Positions 1 through 6,016 of a stretch of 7,658 nucleotides of DNA are shown in pieces (position 1 is the stretch's first letter; every line of letters starts with the position of its first letter). The notes beneath the pieces are model-generated. The model did not search any database and was not told the origin of the DNA. It was given only the letters and a program-made list of their open reading frames with translations. The translations under genes were made by a program, and so were the position numbers. The stretch is from Opitutaceae bacterium (GTDB lineage: Bacteria; Verrucomicrobiota; Verrucomicrobiia; Opitutales; Opitutaceae): positions 1 through 7,658 of the forward strand of contig SXZN01000032.1 of assembly GCA_005787865.1 (NCBI GenBank), in the 5' to 3' direction.

Positions 1-1510
1 CTGATTCCTGTCCGAGGGCGGCTGCCATGACGGCGTGGGCATCGGCCTGACCGGGAAGGATGGTGGTTAATTTCCCACCCCGCATCACCCCGATGCGGTC
101 GCTCATGCCCAAAATTTCTGGCAGTTCACTTGAGATCATGATCACGGCGAGGCCGGCTTTCGCCAGTTGACGAATGATCCGATGGATTTCGCTTTTGGCC
201 CCGACATCGACCCCTTGGGTTGGCTCGTCAAGAATGAGGACTTTGGGCTGGGTCGCGAGCCAGCGAGCCAGCGAAACTTTTTGCTGGTTGCCGCCGCTGA
301 GGCTGCCGCCGAGGGCCTGGGGACCCGCGCACTTCACCGCGAGATCCCGGATGAAATCAAGCGCTAGCTTTTGTTCGGCGCCCAACTTGAGCCAAGCGTG
401 GGGAAATAAACGAGGATGAATCGCCATCGTTATATTTTGATCAATCGGCAGCTCCAGCACGACGCCGTGGCGGCGACGATCCTCCGGTACGTAAGCGAGA
501 CCCAGGGCCACTGCGGCGGCTGGGGATTGCGGGGCGATTGGTTGCCCTTGAAGTAAAATTTCACCGCGGTCGGCTGGAGTGAGACCAAACAACACCCGCG
601 CCAATTCAGTCCGGCCGGCGCCGACGAGCCCAGCTAGCCCAAAGATTTCCCCCTTCCGTAGGACCAAGCTCACGTGATTGACCCCGGAGGCGGCACAATC
701 GACGTCGCGCAATTCGAGCACGATTTCTCCTCCCGTAAATTCAGTCGGAGGGTAGAGTTGGTCGACTTCGCGGCCCACCATTAGCTTGATGAGCCCGGCA
801 TGCGTGATCGCCCTGACGGCGTGAGTCCCCACGCTTTCCCCGTCGCGGAGGACGGTGACGCGATCCGCGAGAGCGAATATTTCATCGAGGCGGTGTGAAA
901 TATAAATGATGCCGACGCCGCTGCTGCGTAATTCTCGTACTACGGTGAAGAGGCGATCCTGTTCGCGACTAGTCAGCGAGGCGGTGGGTTCATCCATGAC
1001 CACGATGCGTGCGCCGGCCCCGACCGCACAGGCGATCTCGACTAATTGTTGCTCGGGCATAGACAGCGTGCGTACTTCCGCCTCAGGTGAAAGGTCGGCG
1101 CCGACTCGAGCCAGTAGTTCCTGTGCGCGTTGCCGACGCCGGGACCAGTTAATGCGCCGCATCGATCCGGCTGGCTCCAAGCGCAGGCCAATATTTTCAG
1201 CAACGGTGAGGTCAGGGAAAAGTGCCGGTTGCTGATAAATACAAGCAATCCCGAGTTGCTGCGCGAGGCTGGGGGTTAGTCCTGTCAGTGACCGACCCGC
1301 CACAATAATCTCCCCCGCGTCAGGTTGATGAGCGCCGGTAATAATTTTGATCAACGTGCTTTTTCCTGCGCCATTTTCACCGAGGAGCGCGTGAACTTCC
1401 CCGGCCTGTAAATCAAAGTCGACGCCCCGCAAAGCACGGACGCCGCCAAAATTCTTAGCGGCACGGCGTAACGTCAGGAGCGGGGAAGGGGGTGGTGGGC
1501 CCGAAAGCAT
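1..1510 (-). CDS. CUT2-type sugar ABC importer, double-domain ATP-binding subunit (RbsA/MglA/RhaT-like), 3' end outside window
   Basis: This subunit hydrolyses ATP at the inner face of the membrane to power a monosaccharide importer of the ribose/galactose/rhamnose type. The reading frame is open from the ATG at 1508-1510 to the window edge, giving 503 residues; RbsA-type proteins are about 500 long, so only a few codons are missing. Domain 1 has Walker A GENGAGKS (44-51), signature LSMPEQQ (149-155), Walker B VVMDEP (170-175) and switch His206. Domain 2 has a degenerate Walker A GLVGAGRT (294-301) with Arg for the usual Lys, then signature LSGGNQQ (404-410) and Walker B LILDEP (425-430). The degenerate second site is normal for RbsA homologues. 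The IYQQPALFPDL stretch (91-101) recalls RhaT-type rhamnose importers, but the substrate is inference. Permease and binding-protein genes are not visible and may lie to the left. No Shine-Dalgarno precedes the start. Confidence 0.95.
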   Translation of the reverse strand, partial: MLSGPPPPSPLLTLRRAAKNFGGVRALRGVDFDLQAGEVHALLGENGAGKSTLIKIITGAHQPDAGEIIVAGRSLTGLTPSLAQQLGIACIYQQPALFPDLTVAENIGLRLEPAGSMRRINWSRRRQRAQELLARVGADLSPEAEVRTLSMPEQQLVEIACAVGAGARIVVMDEPTASLTSREQDRLFTVVRELRSSGVGIIYISHRLDEIFALADRVTVLRDGESVGTHAVRAITHAGLIKLMVGREVDQLYPPTEFTGGEIVLELRDVDCAASGVNHVSLVLRKGEIFGLAGLVGAGRTELARVLFGLTPADRGEILLQGQPIAPQSPAAAVALGLAYVPEDRRRHGVVLELPIDQNITMAIHPRLFPHAWLKLGAEQKLALDFIRDLAVKCAGPQALGGSLSGGNQQKVSLARWLATQPKVLILDEPTQGVDVGAKSEIHRIIRQLAKAGLAVIMISSELPEILGMSDRIGVMRGGKLTTILPGQADAHAVMAAALGQES

Positions 1511-1684
1511 ACAGAATCGCTTAAAGTAAAAAGCAGAAGAGCTGCACTGACACGCTCAAAGGTTAGTTTATCTAAAATTTTAACTCCGGCGCGCTGCTCG
1601 GTTGATTGCGATAACGTGAAGCTGGGCGCATTTAGCCGTGTCATTTAGCGTTAATGCTGGCTAACTCTCCTCAGTATTTTTTCG
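1511..1684. other. Divergent intergenic region between the sugar ATPase and the HTH-MBL gene
   Basis: This 174-bp gap must carry the promoters of both flanking genes unless they are leaderless. It includes an AT-rich patch around 1568-1582 and an 8-bp direct repeat, catttagc, at 1629-1636 and 1642-1649 (13-bp period). I cannot assign convincing -35/-10 boxes on either strand, and no gene, RNA or strong hairpin is apparent. Confidence 0.4.
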
Positions 1685-2536
1685 ATGCAACCTTTCTCCG
1701 ATAATCCCGCGCTAGAAGATGAGCTGGGTGATGTCTTAGAAAAAGCGGCGCGCCAGGCTAATTTGAGTCACGAGAAGCTCGCGGCTTTCGCTGACGTTGA
1801 TCCGGCGCGGATCCAAGATGCGCTCGATTATCGTTCCGAGTTGAATCAGCTGGAATTGGGTCGGCTTGCGCGGGTCCTTGGTCTGAACGAAGTGGGTCTC
1901 AATGCGCTGGCGCAGGGCGCTTATCCCGTCGCTGAGCTCACGGGGCTATCGTTTTGTGTTCATCCGCTGCGGATGCCGTACGGCGTGGGCGTGGCCAATG
2001 CCTACGTGGTTTCGACCGGTGGCGATAGTGCTATTCTTTTTGATACCGGGGCGAGCCATCCTGAATTGCACCGCGCTTGGCCTACGCGCATTCAGGAAAT
2101 CGAAGCGGTCTTCATTACCCATTATGAGGCTGAACATATCGGCGGACTCGACGTGGTTCTGCAGGAAACCGGCTTGGCGCAGTTCTATGGTCCCCCAACC
2201 GGTCGTTGGCCGCGTTGCCACGGCTTAGGGGAAGGCGAGACGGTGCAGTTTGAGAAAATTTCGGTTACGGCTTTCTGTACTCCGGGGCATGCGGCCGAGC
2301 ATAATTGTTATCTCATCCAAGCGACCACTGCACCGGCCGGAGCGGCCCTGTTGATATCCGGTGATCTTATTTTTGCCGGTTCACTCGGGGGCGGCTATTT
2401 CTGTTGTCAGCGTCAACTCCAACACGCGCGGCGGATGCTGGATTTGTTGGCCCCGGATACGGTGATTGCGCCGGGCCATGGTCCGCTGACCACTGCTGCG
2501 AACGAGCGCCGCTTTAACGCTTTCCTGGCTCGCTAG
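1685..2536 (+). CDS. Metallo-beta-lactamase-fold protein with N-terminal helix-turn-helix-like domain and HxExEH metal motif
   Basis: The 283-residue protein has two parts. Residues about 11-80 are helical and resemble an XRE/Cro-type helix-turn-helix (LSHEKLAAFADVDPARIQDAL, then a second helical pair ending near Gly78). Residues about 88-283 are an MBL fold with LFDTGASH (118-125), metal motif THYEAEHIGG (145-154), PGH202, SGD227 and PGHG (His265). The candidate ligands are therefore H146, E148, E150, H151, H202, D227 and H265. Classic MBL hydrolases use HxHxDH. Glu at the second position is instead typical of the di-iron flavodiiron proteins (HxExDH), and the Glu at position 150 is rarer still. 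There is no flavodoxin domain and no signal peptide, so it is probably cytoplasmic. The substrate is unknown; a redox- or ligand-sensing regulator or a hydrolase are both possible. The ATG at 1685 has no Shine-Dalgarno. The gene ends in TAG, convergent with and 40 bp from the next locus. Confidence 0.85.
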   Translation: MQPFSDNPALEDELGDVLEKAARQANLSHEKLAAFADVDPARIQDALDYRSELNQLELGRLARVLGLNEVGLNALAQGAYPVAELTGLSFCVHPLRMPYGVGVANAYVVSTGGDSAILFDTGASHPELHRAWPTRIQEIEAVFITHYEAEHIGGLDVVLQETGLAQFYGPPTGRWPRCHGLGEGETVQFEKISVTAFCTPGHAAEHNCYLIQATTAPAGAALLISGDLIFAGSLGGGYFCCQRQLQHARRMLDLLAPDTVIAPGHGPLTTAANERRFNAFLAR

Positions 2537-2576
2537 GATCCGGCGCAGAGTGCGGCGGGGCGCAGGGGATAGCCCT

Positions 2577-3947
2577 TTAAGTGCGCCATACTTCCGCCCC
2601 GAAGTCCCAGCCGCGGCGGGCGGGCTGGCGAACAATCTGCTCGAGCCCATCATGATTGGTGACCCGCATATTCGCGGCATCCCATTCGATATCGCGATTG
2701 GTGCGTTGCGCCATGCAGCCGACGAGAGACATTTCAGTGAGGCGAGCGGAATACTCAAAATTAGAACCAGGCAGCGGCCCTTCATTTTTGATCGCGCGGA
2801 CCCATTCTTGAAAAGGCCCGCCCTTGATCCGCGGGATAGTTTTGGCGGGTAGGTTTAACTTAAATTCCTCCCAAAATTTATTCGGTAGCAAGCGGGGTGT
2901 ATCGGGGCGGGCGCCAGTCATTAACGTGTTTTTATCCCCGATCATGAGCATGCCCGAACTGGGAAATTTTTTCGACCGATCCCAATCGAGCGGCGGGGCC
3001 GGGTGTTGGCCGCCATCATACCAATGCAAGGCGACCGGCGGTTTGTTGCCGCGAGCGGGGAACTCAAATTTAAGATGGGAGGAACGGCAGACGAAACCCT
3101 CGGCAATGGGCTCAAGGTTAATCACCGAGACGCGGGTCGGCGCATCCAAATCCAGCGACCAGAAGGGAGCGTCGAGGGTGTGACAGGCCCAATCACCGAG
3201 TTCGCCACAGCCAAAATCCCACCAACCGCGCCACGTAAGCGGCGCGTAGGCAGAGCTGTATTTACGTTTCTTCGCGGGCCCGAGCCAGAGATCCCAATCG
3301 AGGGAGGCGGGTGGCGGTATCGTCGGTGCGGGGAAAGTGGACGGAATGCTGAAATAAGGCCCTTTCACGAAATTAGGGCCATCAAACCAAGCGTGGACTT
3401 CGCGCACTTCGCCGAGCACGCCCGATTCATACCATTCTTTAACGAGGCGAATGCCTTCCGTGGTGTGGCCTTGATTGCCCATTTGGGTGATCACCTAGTA
3501 GTAGGCGGCCGCGCGCCGCAGGGTCCGTGCTTGCCAGATATCGTGGGTTAAGGGCTTCTGCACATACACGTGTTTGCCAAGTTGCATGGCCAAGTAGGCC
3601 GCCGCGAAATGACTGTGATCAGGAATGGAGACAATCACCGCATCGATCTCGCGATGCATTTGATCAAACATCACCCGATAGTCCTTGAAGCGTCTAGCTT
3701 GAGGATATTTGGCGCAATTTTTAGCCGCGCGCGCATCATCAACATCGCAGATCGCGACATAATTTTCCCCGAGGCAGCCATCGAAGGCGACATCGGCAAT
3801 ACCGCCCCCACCAATGAAAGCTAGGTTAAGCTTACGGCTCGCGCTGGGACCGGCTTGAGCGATCGCAAAACGCGGCAGAACAAAAAGTGACGCCGCGGCG
3901 GCGGAGGTTTGCAGGAACTGGCGGCGGGATAGGTCGAGGTAGGTCAT
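2577..3947 (-). pseudogene. Tat-secreted Gfo/Idh/MocA-family oxidoreductase interrupted by an in-frame TAG
   Basis: Family members are NAD(P)-dependent sugar or polyol oxidoreductases, and this subgroup is exported folded. The N-terminus has a Tat signal (SRRQFLQ, residues 7-13, hydrophobic stretch, likely cleavage near AIAQA, 28-32). A Rossmann region follows: FIGGGGIAD (44-52), ICDVDD (66-71), SIPDHSH (107-113) and QKPLTHD (130-136, with Gln where EKP is commoner). After Tyr150 a TAG at 3495-3497 interrupts the frame. The same frame resumes at once with VITQMGNQGH and continues to TAA at 2577, including the family motif CGELGDWACH (ending in His256 if TAG counts as codon 151). The whole is 456 codons including the TAG, a normal family length. 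Relatives often have Lys before this segment, so AAG to TAG by one substitution is a simple explanation. GTG directly follows the TAG, but the downstream piece lacks the NAD-binding half. Nonsense mutation, sequencing error or suppression remain possible; I see no frameshift. Confidence 0.88.
3495..3497 (-). other. In-frame amber codon inside the oxidoreductase frame
   Basis: On the minus strand the codons read TAC TAC TAG GTG ATC ACC CAA ATG. Family-like sequence lies on both sides in the same frame, so the TAG is an isolated interruption, not a gene boundary. No Shine-Dalgarno sequence precedes the GTG that follows. Confidence 0.9.
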
Positions 3948-4062
3948 GGGGTGATCGGGGTGAAACTAAAATTTATTACCTAACCAGACCTGTTTTCTAT
4001 AAAACGAGCCTCCAACTGATTAAGTCGCCATGGGAAAAATTAAGTGTCGGCGGGATTAAATT

Positions 4063-4088
4063 CTCCTGCCCCGTGATTAGGGCAGGAG
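4063..4088 (-). terminator. Candidate intrinsic terminator downstream of cytochrome b562
   Basis: A perfect 9-bp GC-rich stem, ctcctgccc (4063-4071) against gggcaggag (4080-4088), encloses an 8-nt loop. It begins 18 nt after the cytochrome stop codon. On the minus strand it is followed by AATTTAAT, which is only moderately U-rich, so termination may be inefficient or the hairpin may act in 3'-end stability. Confidence 0.55.
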
Positions 4089-4106
4089 GGCGTCTCTGGT
4101 CAGCGC

Positions 4107-4553
4107 TTACTCCGGGCGCTTGTATTCTTTGTGGCCTTCTTTCTGGAGCGCGGAGATTTTAGTCAGCATCTCGACTACGCTTTTATTGTCACCGGCTTTC
4201 AAGGCGATTTCCACTTGGTCAAAGCCCACGATTGTCTCTTTAATTTTTTTCTTATAACCAGCGATGAATTGATCGCGCTTATCTGCGGGAACATCGCGGG
4301 CGAGGTCAGGCGAGTACGAAAGACTTTCCTTGGTGGCAGCTTGGATCGCCGCGAGCAAGACGAGGGAAGACGCATTTTGGGCCGGATCCGCGGCCTGCTT
4401 GCGCAATTTGCGCCACGATTTATTGAGCGCATCCATCGATTTTTCGAGGGGCGTCTCCTCTTTCTCTGGTTTTGCTTTAGCCTCTTCGGCACTGCTGAGA
4501 GCCGGGGTGAGCGCGAGAATTAAGGTAAGCAGCGGCAGGAGGATTTTTTTCAT
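4107..4553 (-). CDS. cybC: Periplasmic cytochrome b562
   Basis: This is a small soluble four-helix-bundle haem b electron carrier. The 148-residue precursor has a clear Sec signal peptide: MKKILL, a hydrophobic core to about residue 19, and likely cleavage after SSA22. The mature part starts helix 1 with LEKSMDALN, which matches the segment holding the axial Met7 of E. coli cytochrome b562 (LEDNMETLN); here the ligand would be Met40. It ends with EGHKEYKR, matching AYHQKYR with the axial His102; here His141. No CxxCH is present, so haem is expected to be non-covalently bound. A longer in-frame start at 4796 exists, but it runs through the palindrome and the G-rich tract and gives low-complexity residues before the signal peptide, so 4553 is preferred. 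The gene is divergent from the helix-turn-helix gene and shares its regulatory gap. The physiological partner is unknown. The symbol follows the E. coli homologue. Confidence 0.88.
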   Translation of the reverse strand: MKKILLPLLTLILALTPALSSAEEAKAKPEKEETPLEKSMDALNKSWRKLRKQAADPAQNASSLVLLAAIQAATKESLSYSPDLARDVPADKRDQFIAGYKKKIKETIVGFDQVEIALKAGDNKSVVEMLTKISALQKEGHKEYKRPE

Positions 4554-4666
4554 ATAAAGTCTTTTTAAATTAAGCGGCTCTAAATAAAAAAGCCAGCGCA
4601 AGTCGCTTATTCCCCGCCTTGATCTGCTGGCATGCGTGCTACGTCTATACTGGCATCCACGTTCAG

Positions 4667-4730
4667 CCCACCGACCCCCGTGCTCCCACGCCCCACCCCC
4701 CCGTGTCCCTAACCATCCCTGCCCCCCGCC
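4667..4730 (-). other. G-rich tract (possible G-quadruplex) upstream of cytochrome b562
   Basis: The plus strand carries eight runs of three or more C within 64 bases (at 4667, 4675, 4685, 4691, 4696, 4707, 4717 and 4722; the longest is seven). The minus strand, which is the cytochrome coding strand, is therefore G-run-rich about 110-180 bases upstream of its start. Four or more closely spaced G-runs can form a quadruplex in DNA or RNA. Base composition is sharply unlike the neighbouring AT-rich segments. Whether it lies in the promoter or the transcribed leader cannot be told. Confidence 0.5.
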
Positions 4731-4739
4731 ATGCTTTGC

Positions 4740-4780
4740 GACGCTCTGTTTGTAATATATTATATTACAAACAGAGCGTC
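4740..4780. repeat. Perfect 41-bp palindrome, copy 1 of a flanking pair
   Basis: Two 20-bp arms (4740-4759 and 4761-4780) are exact reverse complements around a single central T at 4760. The core 29 bp (4746-4774) has 12-bp arms CTGTTTGTAATA and TATTACAAACAG around TATTA. The core recurs at 5226-5254 with identical arms and spacing (27 of 29 bases the same). It sits between the divergent cytochrome b562 and helix-turn-helix genes, 60 bp upstream of the latter. It could be a dimeric repressor operator or the end of a repeat unit. On the plus strand it is followed by TTTT, but no plus-strand gene lies upstream to be terminated. Confidence 0.95.
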
Positions 4781-4814
4781 TTTTCCGCGTCATCAAACGG
4801 GGGGCTTGTATGTT

Positions 4815-4838
4815 ATTTTTAATTTAAAGATTAAAAAT
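4815..4838 (+). promoter_or_regulatory. AT-rich hairpin immediately before the helix-turn-helix gene start
   Basis: Nine-base arms atttttaat (4815-4823) and attaaaaat (4830-4838) are exact reverse complements around a 6-nt loop, ending two bases before the ATG. The segment could be promoter (-10-like AT-richness) or could occlude the ribosome site in the transcript. The stem is A/U only and therefore weak. Confidence 0.3.
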
Positions 4839-4840
4839 TC

Positions 4841-5218
4841 ATGAATTCACTTCGTTTGCCTCGATCTACTTTATTGGCGGGGGGATTGGCGCTCGGCTTG
4901 CTTGAAGCGATTGAAGCGACCACACGCGTCGCCGCGCGCAATTTAAAGAAAACTGGATTGCTGGGCACGCGGCAGCCGGTGGGTTCGACCTTACAGCCCG
5001 GCGCAAAGACGCCACTTTGGAATGAGCTGGTTAAGCAAACTCTGCCTTGGGTCGAGAAACGCGGCAGCAAGGCGCGGTTGGCGCGCTTTCTTGGCCTACC
5101 GCGCCAGCGTTTACAGGATTGCCTGAAATCGCAACGCGCTTGCCTTGATGCCGAGAGAACGTTGCGCCTGCTCTGCTGGGTGGCTGCTCGTCAACAAGGG
5201 CGAGATTTGATCATCTGA
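4841..5218 (+). CDS. Unrecognised 125-residue protein with C-terminal Cro/YdaS-like helix-turn-helix
   Basis: I do not recognise a named family. Residues 9-30 form a hydrophobic/amphipathic stretch (TLLAGGLALGLLEAIEATT) too short and mixed to call a signal or membrane helix with confidence. Residues 35-58 look like a linker. Residues about 60-118 are helical and resemble a small Cro/XRE/YdaS helix-turn-helix: GSKARLARFLGLPRQRLQDC supplies the two core helices, followed by an acidic-basic helix DAERTLRLLCWVAAR. The protein is Arg/Lys-rich. The ATG at 4841 has no Shine-Dalgarno; the frame ends in TGA. The gene stands alone, divergent from cytochrome b562 and convergent with the GT2 gene, and is bracketed by two near-identical 29-bp palindromes. 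That context suggests a DNA-binding protein that may recognise them, for example an autorepressor, a phage-like Cro or an antitoxin without a visible toxin. DNA binding is inference from fold resemblance. Confidence 0.72.
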   Translation: MNSLRLPRSTLLAGGLALGLLEAIEATTRVAARNLKKTGLLGTRQPVGSTLQPGAKTPLWNELVKQTLPWVEKRGSKARLARFLGLPRQRLQDCLKSQRACLDAERTLRLLCWVAARQQGRDLII

Positions 5219-5225
5219 GGACATT

Positions 5226-5254
5226 CTGTTTGTAATATAATGTATTACAAACAG
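5226..5254. repeat. 29-bp palindrome, copy 2 of a flanking pair
   Basis: Twelve-base arms CTGTTTGTAATA (5226-5237) and TATTACAAACAG (5243-5254) flank TAATG. Arms and spacing match the core of the palindrome at 4746-4774 exactly; only two of the five central bases differ. It lies 7 bp after the helix-turn-helix stop codon and 18 bp before the end of the convergent GT2 gene. It is AT-rich with no U-tract, so an ordinary intrinsic terminator is unlikely, although a transcribed hairpin could form. Confidence 0.93.
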
Positions 5255-5272
5255 GCCCCCGTGATTTTTGCG

Positions 5273-6016
5273 TTAAGGACCAGTCGGGGGGTGGGGGAGA
5301 TTTTGGCGCAGGCGATAGGCCGCGGCAAAAAGCGCGAGCATGGCGGGGGGGCTGAGGGAGGAGCCGGGACGTTCGCACCAGCTGATCGGTCGGGCGATCA
5401 CGGGCAGACCAGTCGCGCGGGCGCGCAAAAGGAGCTCGAGGTCAAAGGCGAAGCCGGTTTCACGCCACACCCTGGAGGCGTAAAATGCACGGGGGATAAT
5501 TTTTAGGCCGCATTGAGTATCGGTAAACTTAAGGCCGAGGCAGAGCCGCACCCAACGATTGAATACGCGGCTCCCGATTCGGCGGTGCCAAAATCTGGTG
5601 ACCGATTTATTAGTCGCCGCCGTGCGCACCCCCATAAACACGGCGGGCTGCTGGGCCGCTTGCGCTTGAGCAATCAGCGCCGCTACTTCCGTGGGGGGCG
5701 TGGCGCCGTCCGCATCGACAAAGGCGAGCCAAGCTGCCTGCGGAGCGGTCGCCCAACCGGCGCGAATCGCATGTCCTTTACCACGATTCTGCGGGTAGCT
5801 CTCCATGGGCTGAAGCGACGGATAATCACCGCGCAGCTCAGCAATTTTTGCTGCAAGCCAACGCTGTTCACTCTCAGGGGAGCCGTCCACGACGACTTGG
5901 ATGCGCACCTGACCTAGGTTCGCTTTAAGCGCGGCGCAGAGCGGCGGCAGAAATTCCATCAGCCGTTTACCGTCGCGGTAACTGGGAATAACCAGGAGGG
6001 TGTCTGCTTGATTCAT
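5273..6016 (-). CDS. Family 2 glycosyltransferase, DPM1/ALG5-like, without membrane anchor
   Basis: The enzyme probably transfers a sugar from a nucleotide donor to a polyprenyl phosphate. The 247-residue sequence has the GT-A landmarks: VIPSYRDG (9-16), VVVDGS (41-46), the NRGKGHAIRAGW segment (77-88), the metal-binding VDADGATPP (100-108, DxD at 101 and 103), DTQCGLKII (166-174) and FDLELLLRA (191-199). The NRGKG, DADGA and DTQCG combination is typical of dolichyl/undecaprenyl-phosphate glucosyl- and mannosyltransferases. There is no C-terminal transmembrane pair, so it is a soluble or peripheral protein on the cytoplasmic face. The ATG overlaps the stop of the upstream flavin transferase gene by four bases (ATGA), indicating coupled translation in the operon with it and the Agl23-like protein. 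It ends in TAA, convergent with the helix-turn-helix gene. The precise sugar is not deducible. Confidence 0.9.
   Translation of the reverse strand: MNQADTLLVIPSYRDGKRLMEFLPPLCAALKANLGQVRIQVVVDGSPESEQRWLAAKIAELRGDYPSLQPMESYPQNRGKGHAIRAGWATAPQAAWLAFVDADGATPPTEVAALIAQAQAAQQPAVFMGVRTAATNKSVTRFWHRRIGSRVFNRWVRLCLGLKFTDTQCGLKIIPRAFYASRVWRETGFAFDLELLLRARATGLPVIARPISWCERPGSSLSPPAMLALFAAAYRLRQNLPHPPTGP

Noticed and set aside
167..1248. Several short frames on both strands across the ABC ATPase gene
   Set aside because: They are out-of-frame shadows of the continuous 503-codon minus-strand frame that carries all the ABC motifs.
2534..2572. Genome-wide reassignment of TAG to a sense codon
   Set aside because: The HTH-MBL gene ends naturally at a TAG (2534-2536) after a normal MBL C-terminus, with another in-frame TAG at 2570-2572, so TAG appears to be an ordinary stop here.
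2577..3494. A separate gene starting at GTG 3494
   Set aside because: It begins in the middle of the oxidoreductase fold, directly after the TAG, and continues the same frame; it lacks the NAD-binding half, so it is the second part of the interrupted gene.
4107..4796. A 229-residue version of the cytochrome b562 frame
   Set aside because: The extra N-terminal residues come from the palindrome and the G-rich tract and precede a clear Sec signal peptide; the start at 4553 fits the family.
5226..5254. Second palindrome as an intrinsic terminator for the HTH gene or the GT2 gene
   Set aside because: The stem is AT-rich, no U-tract follows on either strand, and the same sequence occurs upstream of the gene, where termination makes no sense.
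4721..5272. Target-site duplication around the palindrome-flanked unit
   Set aside because: The flanks 4721-4739 and 5255-5272 share a GCCCCC start and a TTTGCG/TTTTGCG end but differ in length and centre; the likeness may be chance and does not show transposition.
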